A stretch of 64,000 nt of DNA from Lathyrus oleraceus (lineage: Eukaryota; Streptophyta; Magnoliopsida; Fabales; Fabaceae), in NCBI RefSeq assembly GCF_024323335.1, contig NC_066582.1, forward strand, positions 93,678,944-93,742,943, in the 5' to 3' direction. Below the pieces are notes generated by a model. It saw only the letters and a list, made by a program, of their open reading frames with translations, made no database searches and was not told the origin of the DNA. Of the stretch, positions 47,780 to 64,000 are shown piece by piece. A program made the position numbers and the translations under genes. The first letter of the stretch is position 1; each line of letters opens with the position of its first letter.

Positions 47780-47975
47780 ATACTTGACTATTACATGATG
47801 TATTCGAATCAATTGAATACATACTACCTCATGTTGACTACAACACGATGTATTCGGCCCTGTCGAATACTGCTAGTATACTTCAACAACTCCATGCTAC
47901 ATTTGACTCTATCGAATACAATTTACATACATCAACTACTACATGTTGTATTCGACTCTGTCGAATAGAAATAAC
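47780..47975. repeat. Minisatellite with palindromic TATTCGA...TCGAATA units
   Basis: Four diverged units of about 40-55 bp. The best is TATTCGAC-TCT-GTCGAATA near 47950, with related copies near 47800, 47850 and 47910. Each could form a short hairpin. Confidence 0.65.
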
Positions 47976-48207
47976 ATTAATTCAGTCGAGTACTGCATCA
48001 ACTTCTAAACAATAAATTACTACTTCTAACAATGTCGAACTTTATAAATTATATCCCAACCATGATGCTAAATTGACACTAATTCTCATTTATAATTTTG
48101 TTTAAATTTAAAATCAACATTAAATCGAAGCAACTAATGTATTTTTTATAGTGACTTTCATTGGCCTACTTGGCTTCTAATGAAGGAAATATGTTTTAGG
48201 ACAACAT

Positions 48208-49639
48208 CACTACTAAAAATAATTTCATCTCACCTCGGACGCGAAGGGGATATAACCTCGATTACATAGGTGAAGTAACGAAGAGCGACATAAAAACCTA
48301 CCACTTTGCCCCTCGGTTTTTAAATAATCGTGGAGGAAAGTGGCACTGATTATGAGTTCGATCCCCAACAACTACATTTTTTTTTGAATTTTCAAAACTA
48401 TGCTACTTTTTACCTCTATTTTTAACAATAACCGAGGGGTAAAGTCTTGTTCACAAAATTTTATTTTTAACCTGTTTTTTTTTTTCTCGTTTTAATCTGC
48501 AAAATATTAAATTTGTTGACAAATTCTAAATCTTATTCATCATCATCATCAACAAAATCATTAACAACAATAAAAACAAAATCAATAGAATCCTTAAGCA
48601 TTAAATCTTAACAACAAAAACAATAAAAACAACAACAAAATTCATGGAATCTTTAAACATTAAATCTCAACAAGAAAAACAAAAACAAAAATAACAACAA
48701 ATCAACAAAATCAATAGAATTGGTAAATACTAAATTTCAACAATAATAACAACACCAACAACACCAACAATATTAAATATTTTACTTGATACGACTACAA
48801 CTAACATTAATAGATCACTTTCATGTTTTCTTAACTAACATTAAACATTTTTAACAATAATTACTAGAGAAAATACTATGTTAAGAAACTAACCATGAAA
48901 TATTTTTCTGCTCTTGCTTTCATTATCATTATTTTTAATATGCTAAGTTTACATTTCAGCACTTTGCATCCAAGATGGATAGTTGTGGCATTCACGTTTT
49001 AATTGACTAGTGAGTGTTTCAGACAGATCAATAATGTTTCGTGTGAATTGATGATTTGAAAATGTCTTGATCATTGTTACTTTATAAATGTACGGTAAAG
49101 ATCCGCTCCTTAATTTTTTCATCAAATTGGTGATACATAAAAAAATTAAAAAATTAAAAAATTAAAAAAATGTTATTGTACCACTCGATTTCCAGCAAAA
49201 CCGAGGTAATAGGTCATAAAAAAAAATTAAAACAAATTAAAAGGTGATAAAATGTAGTTGTTATAATTCGAATAGGTGTCCTCTAAATACTTTACCTCTA
49301 AGTTTTAAGAAAAACTGAGGTAATAAGTCATAAAAAAATAAAAAGGTGATAAAATGTAGTTGCTGAGATTCGAAGACGTGTCCTCTAAATACTTTATCCC
49401 TCGGTTTTCAGAAAAACCGAGGTAATATGTCATAAAAAAATTAAAAAATTAAAATGTGCTAAAATGTAGTTGTTGGGATTCGAATGCGTGTCCTCTAAAT
49501 ACTTTACCCCTCGACTTCCAACTAAACCGAGGGAATATATGGTATTTAAAAAAAATTATGATGCATCTATGGCTTACACCTCAGTTTTTTGTTAGGTAAG
49601 ATGAAAGTTTCGTCATAAAAAATGTTATTTGTATTAGTG
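48208..49639. mobile_element. Complete non-autonomous CACTA transposon (1432 bp)
   Basis: Left terminus CACTACTAAAAATAA; right terminus, read inward, CACTAATACAAATAA. The two share TTTCATCTCACCT/TTTCATCTTACCT a little further in. A CAT triplet flanks both ends (48205-48207 and 49640-49642), the 3-bp duplication expected of CACTA. There is no transposase. CCTCG/CGAGG motifs recur near both ends, as transposase-binding subterminal repeats do in this superfamily. Confidence 0.87.
49150..49550. repeat. ~105-bp tandem repeats inside the CACTA element
   Basis: GTCCTCTAAATAC recurs at 49277, 49380 and 49490. Each unit also has ACTCGATTTCCAGCAAAACC- or CTCGGTTTTCAGAAAAACC-type palindromes and a GATTCGAA stretch. 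Confidence 0.75.
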
Positions 49640-49649
49640 CATAGACCTA

Positions 49650-51680
49650 TAAAAAAATAGGAATACAATAACAACATATAAATTTAATGTGAAAATTCCA
49701 AAATCGGAGAAAAACTAAGATCATTTTCAAGATAACCAGAGAATAACACTAAATGAAATGTTTTACAACAAATAGGCTATCCTAAACCATCCAAGGCCAA
49801 AATAGACCCACATTGTTCAAAGTAAATATTTACCTATCTCTCACAACACTCTAACACAATAGTATAATACAAAATATAAAAATAAAATACAAGCCTAAAG
49901 TATTTTTGATTGATACATTTTGTAATGAAGAACTAGAATCCATTTTATAGCTTTTGATTCTCTTTGTCTTTACAAAACTAAACAATGTGAGACTTATTAA
50001 ACATACATATTTTCAACCAACATCAATAATCTCCACCTTTGTGGAAAATAATACATCAACTTCCATTCTCTTCACTGACAATCATAGTTCAAAAGAACTA
50101 TCATAGTCAATCATAAAGAGTATAATAATTTAAAGTTACACCATTTCAAGAATTTTTACATTGTCTTTACCGATAATCATAGTTTAAAAACCATTATATT
50201 CCACCACAAGAAGAGTATATTTTACTTGAGGTTAAACCACTCAAAAAAATTTGACATGTAAAAAATTGGGTTGAAAACTTATGGTGCAATTTTCAAGTTA
50301 GCAGAAAATTATTCAACCACCCACATAAACTCACAACATACTTTGCATCAATGTGAACCAATGCCTACGTGCTAATCTTCTAGAAATAGCTCATCATTTT
50401 CCTTGCCAGGAGGAATATCACTAGGACACACTTCTCAATTTTTAGAAAATATTGTCATCTCCCGAAGGAAGGGAGAGATATTGCTAGAATTTGACTCAAA
50501 GCCCGTTTTTGATGCTACTCCATCAGGACACTAATTCTTTACATGCCTAATCTTTCCACATTTTCAATACCTCTGATCCATTTCATTTTTTCTTCAAATA
50601 AGGTTTTTCTCTAGCAACCAACACATGTTTTATGAAGTATTATCCTCACTCTTGATTCTTCTTTTTTTCATAAATACTTTTACCCTGAACTTCTTCAAAA
50701 TTTAAAGTTTCTTTCCCATATATAAAAACAGGCTTAATATGCTCATATAGGAAAATGGAAAATACCATGTGAATCTCAAAGCGTTATCCTTATCATCAAT
50801 CTTGACTCTAATATTTTTTTATTAACAAAATAATAATTACAACAACAACCGACATGAAATACCATTTCCATGATATAACTCTTCAAGTATGTCTCAGATT
50901 TTTTTGGCTGACGGGGTACCAAGAATATTCGCAAGAATATTCTTAGCCAAAGACATGTGGATCATACACGAAGCTCTCAAATCTAGTTCATCTCAGTTCT
51001 TGTTGTCGATGTTGGAAATGTTTTCTTTCAACGCCTTATATGATCTTAATTGTATCATTACAACTTTAACTTAAATTTTTCAATAGTCAGAATTTATTCT
51101 TCCATCAAATTTCTCTAATTCAAGATCTATTGCACTTGAAAACTTTGACACTGCAGTCAAACCCTTTTATGCTACAATTTTTTTTCTGAACCAACACATA
51201 ATATATAATTTCTTGGAAGATCAAACAAAGGTGCAATGACAAAGGATACTAACAAAATTTATACCCACGAAACCAATGCTTTTTATGTCATTTATTATGA
51301 AAATTAGACATAGAGAAAAAGAGGAACACAATAACGATATAAGAATTTCATATGGAAACTTCAAAATTGAAGTAAAAAATTACGGTCATTATCAAATGAC
51401 AATCATAAAATAATACTATGTAAAAATTATTACAACACATAGATTACTCTCAAACCACCCAAAACATCAATACTCCAACATTATCCAAAGTAAATATTTA
51501 ACTCATAACATCACTTTAACTTAAGAGTATAAGAGAAAATATAAAAGTTAAATACAAATTTAAAGTGTTTTTGATATATAATGGAAAATTGAATCCATTT
51601 TGTAGTTTTAACTCTCTTCTTTTAAAAAAAAATCAGTAATATGCAAACCCATATATGAGTTATCATATCAAAGACTTCTC
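49650..51680 (-). mobile_element. Old gag-only copia-type element with LTR-like flanks
   Basis: Direct repeats at about 49655-50040 and 51312-51660 share long stretches, such as CAAAGTAAATATTTA and the region before AATCCATTTT. Between them the minus strand holds copia gag remains and no pol. This layout fits a terminal-repeat gag element (TR-GAG type). Exact ends and target duplication are not resolved. The CACTA element ends just left of it. Confidence 0.6.
50500..51075 (-). pseudogene. Copia gag remains in the gag-only element
   Basis: Minus-strand pieces in changing frames: MIHMSLAKNILANILGTPSA, then LEELYHGNGIS, then RFTWYFPFSYMS near 50770. A CCHC knuckle near 50529-50575 reads KCGKIRHVKN-stop-CP. 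The order and motifs match copia gag (UBN2 plus zinc knuckle). Several stops and frame changes make it dead. Confidence 0.7.
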
Positions 51681-51699
51681 AACTTCATGGACAATTGTG

Positions 51700-54127
<2,428 letters not shown>

Positions 54128-55140
54128 AGAATAAGAGATAGCAATGAGAGTAGAATTACAAGAAGGATCCATGGATGATTCTTGAAATTTTTCTTCAATG
54201 ATGTTGAAATTGACTTCTTTTCTCTAGTAGGGCATAAGTAAGATCTTAAAAATAACAACAAGATCTCAAAAAAAAAAAATATATAAAATATTTTTTAATG
54301 ATGTATCAGCGAGTTATGCCCCTTACAAAGTTGTCTTGTTATTTGTATTACTAAAACTCTTTTATACAACATAAACACGAGAAAAAAACTTGAAACTAAT
54401 TCATATAATGCAACTGAAAAAAAAAGAGTCAAAATTATGGTTGTGATATTTTTTCAAACAGTTGACATGCATTTCAAAATAACCTCAAACAAAATGCGGA
54501 ACATAACCATTTTTTTTTGGACAAAGAACATAACTATTTAAAAATTGTAGATTTACAACACTAAATCATATAATATGAGTATTCTAGTAAATGATATTAA
54601 TAGGGGTATACTAGTAAATGACATTAATTTTTTACACTAAAATCAATATATTTAATCATTTTCTTAAGAACCGTGCATCGCTTAAATATGACACTTTTTA
54701 TGAGACAGAAAAAATACAAAAGAATAAGAGATAGCAATGAGAGTAGAATTACAAGAAGGGTCCATGGATGATTCTTGAAATTTCCTTTCAATGATGTTGA
54801 AATTGATTTATTTTCTCTACTAGGGCACAAGTAAGATCTTAAAAATAACAAGAAGATCCCAAAAAAAATGTATAAAATATCTCTTTTAACGATGTATCCG
54901 TGAGTTATGCCCCATACAAAGTTGACATTTTCTTCGTATTACTAAAACTCTTCTATACGACATAAACACGAGAAAAAACTTGAAACTAATTCATATAATG
55001 CAACTCAAACAAAAAAAGAGTCAAAATTATGGTTGTGATATATTTTTAAACAGTTGACATGGATTTCAAAATAACCTCAAACCTGTGTTTTGACAAAGAA
55101 CATAACCATCTTAAAATTGTAGATTAACAACCCTAAATCA
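54128..55140. repeat. Direct duplication, two ~430-bp copies 593 bp apart
   Basis: AGAATAAGAGATAGCAATGA starts both copies (54128 and 54721). They run to about 54560 and 55140, through matching AAAACTTGAAACTAATTCAT and AACAGTTGACATG stretches. The second copy differs by small substitutions and indels. About 160 bp of unique sequence lies between them. Confidence 0.85.
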
Positions 55141-55167
55141 TATTACTTCCAAGAATAGAAATAATTA

Positions 55168-55443
55168 CTTTCTTCGTTCTTTTTTAAGTGTTATTTTTTG
55201 ATTTTTTACACATATAAAAAAAGTTAATCAATATTGTTACTTTTCAAACAATAATTCTTCTTTTACCTATAATACCCTTAATATTTTATTACATTTATTT
55301 TACTTTTTATCTCTATGTAATAATTACCTAAGGATAATTTTGACAAAAGTGCAATTAATACTATCTTGAACTTTGCAACTGACAATTAAAAATGAAAAAA
55401 AATTATTATTAAGAAAGTGACACTTAAAAAGGAACTGAGGGAG
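55168..55443. mobile_element. Stowaway-like MITE (276 bp)
   Basis: TA dinucleotides flank the element (55166-55167 and 55444-55445). Termini are CTTTCTTCGTTCTTTTTTAA on the left and, reading inward, CTCCCTCAGTTCCTTTTTAA on the right, matching the CTCCCTCCGTTCC Stowaway type. Both continue AGTGT. No coding sequence; AT-rich core. Confidence 0.85.
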
Positions 55444-55445
55444 TA

Positions 55446-57112
55446 ATATTTAAGTTCTAAATCAATAAAATTAAAGAAATACAAGGAAATAAAGTGAACT
55501 TATTGAAGAATAGTATTGGATGAAAAAGTAATGTTGCAGTGTGCCAACAAAATCTACATAGTGATAAGTAAAACTATTGTATCCATGAAGATTGTATTAA
55601 CCTCGTACAAGGACAAGTTATGTGTACTTGTGAGTCTAACGCAATATGTGAGTAATAAAATGGGGTGCGGAGAGTAATTTGATTGTTTGTGTGCGTAATT
55701 ATAAATTATAAAATGGCAAATTAAGTTGAAAAATATAATATCAGAACAATTAAGTTCCCCTTTAAACTATTTCATAAACTTGATTATATTACAACCTTTC
55801 AAAAAACACGAAACTATAACCTCACAACCCCACAAATATTGAGAGTCTCCAATCTCAAGACGGTCTGCTTCATCAAAACAAACTCTGGATGCTAGGATTC
55901 TCCGATCAATAAGACAATGGTATTATGGAACGTAAAATAAGAAGAAAGCTTTAAAAAAACATGATATGGGAGTTTCTAATCATAAGGACACACACTTTAT
56001 CAAAGCAACCCCAAGAAGATGGGAGTTTCCATTCTCTAAGATATATGTTTTACAAAGTGAAAAACTGTTAGCAAATTGATTGTAAATCAAATGGATCAAG
56101 GTTGGAATCGTGAAGGAATCACATTCCCTATAGTATTTCAAGCACTTTCAAATGTCTTAGAGTTTTTATGTAGGAATACTCAAAATAATCCAGCCTTATC
56201 GAGTTTGCACAAGACAATTGAAAACTCGAATGTAGTGAAGAGTATCTGAAATTTATTCTAGAGGATATGCATTTTGTTATAATTTTTTTGAATCCATAAT
56301 GCTTAATTTATATGTCAAACTAGTGTTTTTAAGTAAGTTTGTGATCTTGATGAAACACGCATTTTCAGCAACACTTTTGCTAAATGTGGTACTGTTCCGC
56401 CTACATCAGCATTTTCCAAATGTTGCACTATTTTGTCTATAGCAACGGTTTTCAAATGTTGTACTGTTTCGTATTCTACAACACTTCACAAAGTGTCGTC
56501 TATTTCTAAATTAAAAAATTAACCTCCACTTGCATATTTTCTTGTCATTTTGAAGCATACTCAAGATTATTAATTCTTAATAACTTGCAATAATCTCCCA
56601 CTTATTCTAATAATGATAAGACCAATTAAAAAAAGAGAGAATTTTTTTTTAATACAGTTAAGTATCTTTCAATTGAACTTAACCATAATAAGGATAACAC
56701 AAAGTTTAATCGAAATGTTAGGTAGTTATTCTTTAAGTTGTTATCCCTTGTGATTATATTGGTGTTACCTTACACACATTCTTTAATGGTTCTTCGCCTA
56801 CATCTCTCGCCTATCACTATTTATGGTCATGTGCTTTTCCTGCTTTCGTAAAAAATTTATGAGAGAAACTTCAACTTTCACTTTGAGACGACACCATATC
56901 AAAATGCATATAGGTGAAGTGCATTTTGTATCTATTTCTTGAGATACATATCCTCGATATAGAACTTCATTAAGAGTTTGAAAAAACTCAACCCTCAAAC
57001 ATTGTCACAGAATGTTGCACAAACATCCAAATCAACAACTTGTTGTTACCCATTTAATCTTAGGTTAAGGTTTGTTAAGTTCATATTGGGTTGCTACCAT
57101 TGTCATAACCCT
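55446..57112. other. Unassigned interval left of the copia pseudogene
   Basis: No gene supported. The right part (about 56600-57112) lies downstream of copia RNase H on the minus strand and may include its 3' end. At 56368-56505 about four ~38-bp units share AAATGTTG-ACTGTT, a minor minisatellite. Confidence 0.4.
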
Positions 57113-58125
57113 TATTCAAGAAGTTTCAATCTCATATCTCTCGAGGTAGTCTTTATTAATCCTCTAGCATGTGGCTTAGTAAACAAATCAGCTAAATTAT
57201 AGTTTGTTTGTATCTATGTCAGTGAAATGATCTCATCCTTAATCAATTTTCTCACAAAAGAATGTCTAAGACCTATGCGCCTATACTTTCTATTGTATAC
57301 TTCATTGAATTCTCTAGCTATGGTGGCTTGACTATCATAATATATTAACACTTTCGAAACATTGTCCTTAGAAGGTTCCCTCAACCATTCTACTTCTTGT
57401 CTGACGGACGCAAGAGCTACAAACTCTAATTCCATGATCGAGAGAGTAATGCATGTTTCTTTATTACTCTTTCAATAAATTGAATCTCAAGCTAATATAA
57501 ATATCCACCCAGTTGTAGCTTTTATAATTTCCAATGCTCGATATCCAACTTGCACCGATATATCCTTCTAGTATGGCAGGAAACCTACCATAATGAAGGC
57601 TAATATTTTTTATTTTTAAAAGGTAACCAAAAATTCTAGTTATAGACTTCCAATGTTCATCATTTAGATTGCCAATAATTATACTCATCTTACTAACCAC
57701 AAATGTTATGCCAGGTCTGATGCATTGCATTAAATACATTAGACCTCCAACTGCACTTGCACATTCCAATTGGGTCACAATTCTTCCATTGTTCTTTTGA
57801 AGTTTGACACTAGGATCAAATGGATTTCTAAATTTCTTGAAATATAAGTGTTTGAATTTATCAAGTACTTTTTTAACATAATGTGTTAGTTTAAGTTTAT
57901 AACCCCCACTATGACGCTTTACTTTGATCCCCAAAAGTTTGTCAACTAGTCCAATATCATTCATCTTGAATGTGGAAGTTAGAACTCTCTTTATTTCTAA
58001 AATTTCATTCATCTCATTTCTATTGATCAACATGTAATCAAAATAGATACAAAGGAATATCACAATATTCTTACACAATTTTGTGTACAAACAATTGTCA
58101 CAAGAACTGAATGAATAAGGTTTTT
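57113..58125 (-). pseudogene. Ty1/copia RT C-terminus and RNase H
   Basis: Minus-strand frames give KNIVIFLCIYFDYMLI, where the RT active box YVDD is YFDY; then MNDIGLVDKLLGIKV, the tether region GGLMYLMQCIRPGITFVVS and RNase H sequence. The latter includes MELEFVALASVRQEVEWL, YYDSQATI and NLADLFTKPHARG near 57150. Stops lie near 57464 and 57215, and the N-terminal RT half is missing. It is a different copia lineage from the fragment at 26584, judged by sequence. Confidence 0.88.
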
Positions 58126-58362
58126 AAATGATCATGCAAGATGATGTAAGAAGGTTTTTAGATAAAGTGAGAGATGAAATTTTGCGTAACTTAAAGTAGT
58201 ATATTATGAATTGTAATGATCACCTTAGTTATGTTCACTTGTCTCAAATCTTCACTTGAATTTCTTTGTTAAACCTTCTTGTTCAACTTCATCATTGATG
58301 TGCATGAAACATTTAATTCTTTTTTTATTTGATAATCGTTGTCTTCATCAAAATTGATGCTT

Positions 58363-58482
<120 letters not shown>

Positions 58483-58711
58483 TCTGGTGGTCTTCATAAC
58501 ACTCTTATGATCTTCACAACACCCCAAAAGTAATTAAGATACTATTACTATTATTATTTCAATTTTATTATATTTTTATGATTTTATTATCTTTAATATG
58601 ATTATTATTATTATTATTATTATTACCATTATTATATTATTGGAAAATTATTTGTAAATTAGAAGATTTAGAGATAATGGAAAGAGAGAAAGAGGAGAGA
58701 AATAGAGGAGG

Positions 58712-60831
<2,120 letters not shown>

Positions 60832-61015
60832 TTATGATATTTATATGTGTGAATGATATTTTTAATATTGAAATGGTTTCATGATGTTTATATGTGTGAA
60901 TGATGTTATGAATATGGTAATTGCTTCATGATGTTTATATGTGTGAATGATGTTGTGAATATGGTATTGATTTCATGACGTTTATGGGTATGAGTGATGT
61001 CGTGGAAAATATTAA
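60832..61015. repeat. ~47-bp minisatellite, four diverged units
   Basis: CATGATGTTTATATGTGTGA recurs near 60833 (variant), 60880, 60926 and 60973 (variant), about 47 bp apart. Confidence 0.8.
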
Positions 61016-61359
61016 TTGTGTAAAATGGTGTAATGTATTAGAATACATGTCCAATGTTTTTTATAAAATATTTGTTGTGAACTAAGTTGTAAATGTTTTA
61101 GGACACGAGTCCAATGTTTTGAGGATATGTTTGTTATGAATTATATTGTGAATGATGAATTAATTGCGATTATGTTAAAGGTTCGATAGAACCAATGTGA
61201 AGCATTATATGGAAGTGAATGTATGTTAAAAAAATTGTGGAAAACCCTAATATGGTAATCAAGGTTAATTTGTTGAAAATGGTTTGGAAGTTCAGATGGA
61301 ACTCACATTTATTTGTTCATCCTGCGTCATATAGATCAGAGTAGGTATCGTCTAGAAAA

Positions 61360-61580
61360 AATGTGTAGTACGATGTAGCTTGCATGTAGTCCTAAGCATT
61401 GCATGTCTACGGATGTTTAGGAGAGTGTTGTAGTATAGGTGTCGCTCGTATGTACTCATAGAAGTATTATTTAGAGAAGGGTGTTGTAGTGCATATGTAG
61501 CTCACATGTACTTCTAGACATTGCATGTCTACGGACGTCTAGGAAAGTGTTGTAGTTTGGGACGTAGCTCATCTATCCTC
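61360..61580. repeat. ~122-bp tandem repeat, about 1.8 units
   Basis: GCATGTCTACGGA recurs at 61401 and 61523, with shared flanking GTAGCT-CATGTA and AGTGTTGTAGT stretches. Confidence 0.75.
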
Positions 61581-63230
61581 CCAAACTGTTAGAACTCAAG
61601 AAAATAAGCTTTGAGTTCAGTGATGCTACCACACGCATCGGAGTAGAGGATGAGTGCATTTCATAAGCAGTTGTGCGTATGTTGTGTAATGTTGTATGAT
61701 TATATATAATATGGTATGGATTGTGTAAGTATGATATATTATGATTATACTACTCTCTGTTATATTATACCATGTTATTTTGTAGAATGTATTTTCACCC
61801 CTTTGTTTATATGTTTCTCAATGTGAACCTATATGTAGAGTGTAACACCATAAAACCCCAAATCTTATTTGTATAAAAGATAAACATATAATTTCTCAAA
61901 TATAGATGTTACACATACTCAACACACATCCTTTATCAACATAATAACATAAAACATGTAGTGGAGTAAAATATCAAAACTTAAAATAATTTATTTATTG
62001 GTCTCAACATAATTTACTTAATTAAATAATCCAAATTACTCAAGAAAACATAACATATAACAAAAATAACCCGTTCTCAGTGTTACATATCGAAGCGGAA
62101 TAAGAAAATACTAAGTAAACTCAACAAAACGATAAATAAAACGAAGTAGGAATCTACGCCAATCCTTCCACACAGTAGCAACTAATGCTCATCTACCTGA
62201 GTATTTGTGCCATCGGCCTAATAAGCCATACAAGAAAACAAAAAAGGGTGAAAAATATGTTCATAATGTTACTGATGTAATAAACAGTTAGGATAGTATC
62301 ATACACAACATTCACCAACACATGAATTATTCACAACAACAATAATCACATCATAATGAAAATTTGTATGTAATGCAATCAACACCTCAACTTTAATGCA
62401 TCTGGTACCAATCCTAGATATCAATGTTATGTTATTGATTTCGTCCACTCACTGATAGTTCCCCTTCGAACCGAGTTTTCCTCCAAACCCCAACTTGTCA
62501 CTGGTCTTCTCTTTTGGACCAAAGACTCATCACTGGATCGAGGTGTGTACATCTATGACCGATGCACATGATGCCTGATATGCAACAATAACATACAAGT
62601 GCAATAATCACCACAGGTTCCTCTTCGAACCGTAAATCATCACCCAATAAGGCCACCATAGTAGTTTTTATCTAACTACACTTCTCAACATATGCCTATA
62701 ATTATAACTCGACAATATATATGTAATTACAACTCAACATATAATTATATATACAACACACGCCAACAGGGAAAATATTAACGTGTGTGCTCAATTACAC
62801 TCATCAACACAGTAAATTTATTATTACTTATGTAAGCTCATCAACAGGGTAAGAACCTATAACCCTTACACTCAATAGGGTCAACCTGTTGTGGTATTTG
62901 GTTATTAGGAACTTGTTGTATAGGCTCTTGAGGAGCACCAAAGAAATCAACAATTCAACATATTTGGAGTTCCAGTTGCTGGTAATTATGGTTAGTGTTG
63001 TGAATCAAAGGGTTAAACACAATCCCGATTTATCTTGTAAGAACATTCACCATCTAATGGTTACTCTTATCCAATAGTTTCCTCACAGACTAGAGGGAAC
63101 TTATTGTTAAGGATGGCATAACTTGAGGGATATATCATATCCCTCCTTGTGGTTGTACCTTTCGACTAGGATTGCTTATAATATAAGCTAATGATAAGTA
63201 TGGAATCATAGGGGATGCCAGAGTTATTGC
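61581..63230. other. Unassigned interval, probably degenerate repeat DNA
   Basis: A TGTAACACC at about 61850 looks like an LTR start, but no partner end was found. GTTCC-C/T-CTTCGAACCG occurs twice (about 62458 and 62615), with a palindromic TTCGAA. No gene supported. Confidence 0.35.
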
Positions 63231-64000
63231 CACTACTACGAAAAACACCTATCATAACGGTTGGAAAAAGGATACAACAATGTCCGACCAACCGTTGTTA
63301 GATACAATGTGATTGTATGTAGGATGCTTTTCGCCACAGGCATATGACCATTGTGATAAATTAGGTAGCGCACTATATATCACAATGGTAAAAGTATACA
63401 ACCGTTGTACAATAAAGTGAAAGATCATGGGTTCAAAACTCAGTGATTTTATGGTTTATAATATGTTGTGTTTTATCTATAACAACGGTGCTATAAATAA
63501 CTATGATTAAATACTTTATTTTTTTATTTTATTTTATTTTTTCATATATTACAGACTTGTATTTGTTTTACCTATATATATATATATATATAACCTCAAA
63601 TTAAGCAATAAAAATATATTTACAAGCATCAAAAGACAAAATCCTGTAATACCATCCCCTTTTCAACTAACAAATTGAAAATAAACGTCCAACGTCTACG
63701 AACGTCGTCTAAGTCTTTGGGAGAGAAAGGTTTCTTGTCATTAAACGTCTACATAAACAAGTGAAAAAAATTGAATATCATGTGATTTGAATAGAAAATT
63801 ACTTTGACATTAATATGTTATTGAAAACATTTCATGATATTATATATATCTGATCCCACAAATCAATAATGTCGCCAGAGACGATGTTAAACATGTGTTT
63901 CATTACATACTACCCACACTCGTATCCCTCTACTTTTTTCTTAGTCTACAAATTTAAACATTTTCAAAATATATAAGCATACATTTTATGAATATATATA
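63231..64000. mobile_element. Terminus of a second CACTA element (runs off the right edge)
   Basis: CACTACTACGAAAAACACC at 63231 is a standard CACTA terminus; the preceding TGC would be the 3-bp duplication. AACGGTTG/CAACCGTTG motifs recur in the next 250 bp (63262, 63290, 63399, 63482), as subterminal repeats do. The other end was not found before 64000. It differs in repeat motif from the element at 48208. Confidence 0.7.

Noticed and set aside
49277..49500. tRNA gene suggested by GGATTCGAA boxes
   Set aside because: No cloverleaf or A box could be paired, and the motif sits in CACTA internal repeats.
61850..62100. LTR beginning TGTAACACC
   Set aside because: Only one possible end was seen, with no partner end, primer site or duplication.

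Overview
The window looks like intergenic DNA from a large, repeat-rich legume genome, most likely tribe Fabeae (pea, vetch, faba bean, lentil or grass-pea type). I found no convincing host gene. Almost everything recognisable is transposable-element sequence. It is dominated by giant Ty3/gypsy elements of the Tat/Ogre lineage, identified by five traits: very long LTRs of about 4.7-5.8 kb, a tRNA-Arg-type primer site, an extra ORF1 upstream of gag, a short intron between protease and reverse transcriptase, and two consecutive RNase H-like regions before integrase. The species call is inference from element type.

Layout. (1) 1-15394, minus strand: Ogre-like element 1. It has a complete 5.77-kb 5' LTR (9625-15394), a primer site (9602-9618), an intact ORF1 (7250-8701), gag-pro with two nonsense codons, a 263-bp predicted intron and a pol region with three nonsense codons and one frameshift. 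Integrase runs off the left edge, so the 3' LTR lies outside. (2) 16720-25760: a truncated minus-strand Ogre LTR (16720 to about 18765) abuts the plus-strand remains of element 3: an integrase fragment, a degenerate polypurine tract and a 3' LTR (19787-25760). That LTR is split by a clean solo LTR (21866-23828) flanked by CTTAC target duplications. (3) 26584-28838: fragments of Ty1/copia reverse transcriptase and a copia env-like gene. (4) About 28880-45866, plus strand: Ogre-like element 2. It lacks its 5' LTR and primer site but has degenerate ORF1, gag-pro, the intron, pol, a 3-kb structured and repetitive 3' untranslated region and a complete 4.71-kb 3' LTR. (5) 45867-47727: degenerate copia gag, primer site and LTR sequence on the minus strand.

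(6) 48208-49639: a complete non-autonomous CACTA transposon with CAT target duplications. (7) About 49650-51680: an old copia-type element that appears to carry only gag between long direct repeats. (8) 51.7-64 kb: AT-rich DNA with long (AT)n and (AG)n microsatellites, a 593-bp-spaced direct duplication, a Stowaway-like MITE (55168-55443), a copia RT/RNase H pseudogene (57113-58125), short minisatellites and the terminus of a second CACTA element at 63231.

The most unusual material is cis-structure in the Ogre-type elements, not protein. It comprises primer-site-like copies about 50-65 nt inside the 3' end of all five LTRs; C-rich motifs in the element 2 3' UTR resembling the primer tRNA 3' end; three consecutive two-part hairpins just after the pol stop; a hairpin with a different stem but conserved loop in both full LTRs; and an 84-bp array of hairpins in LTR3. 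Positions and base pairings were read by eye; no alignment, folding or database search was run.
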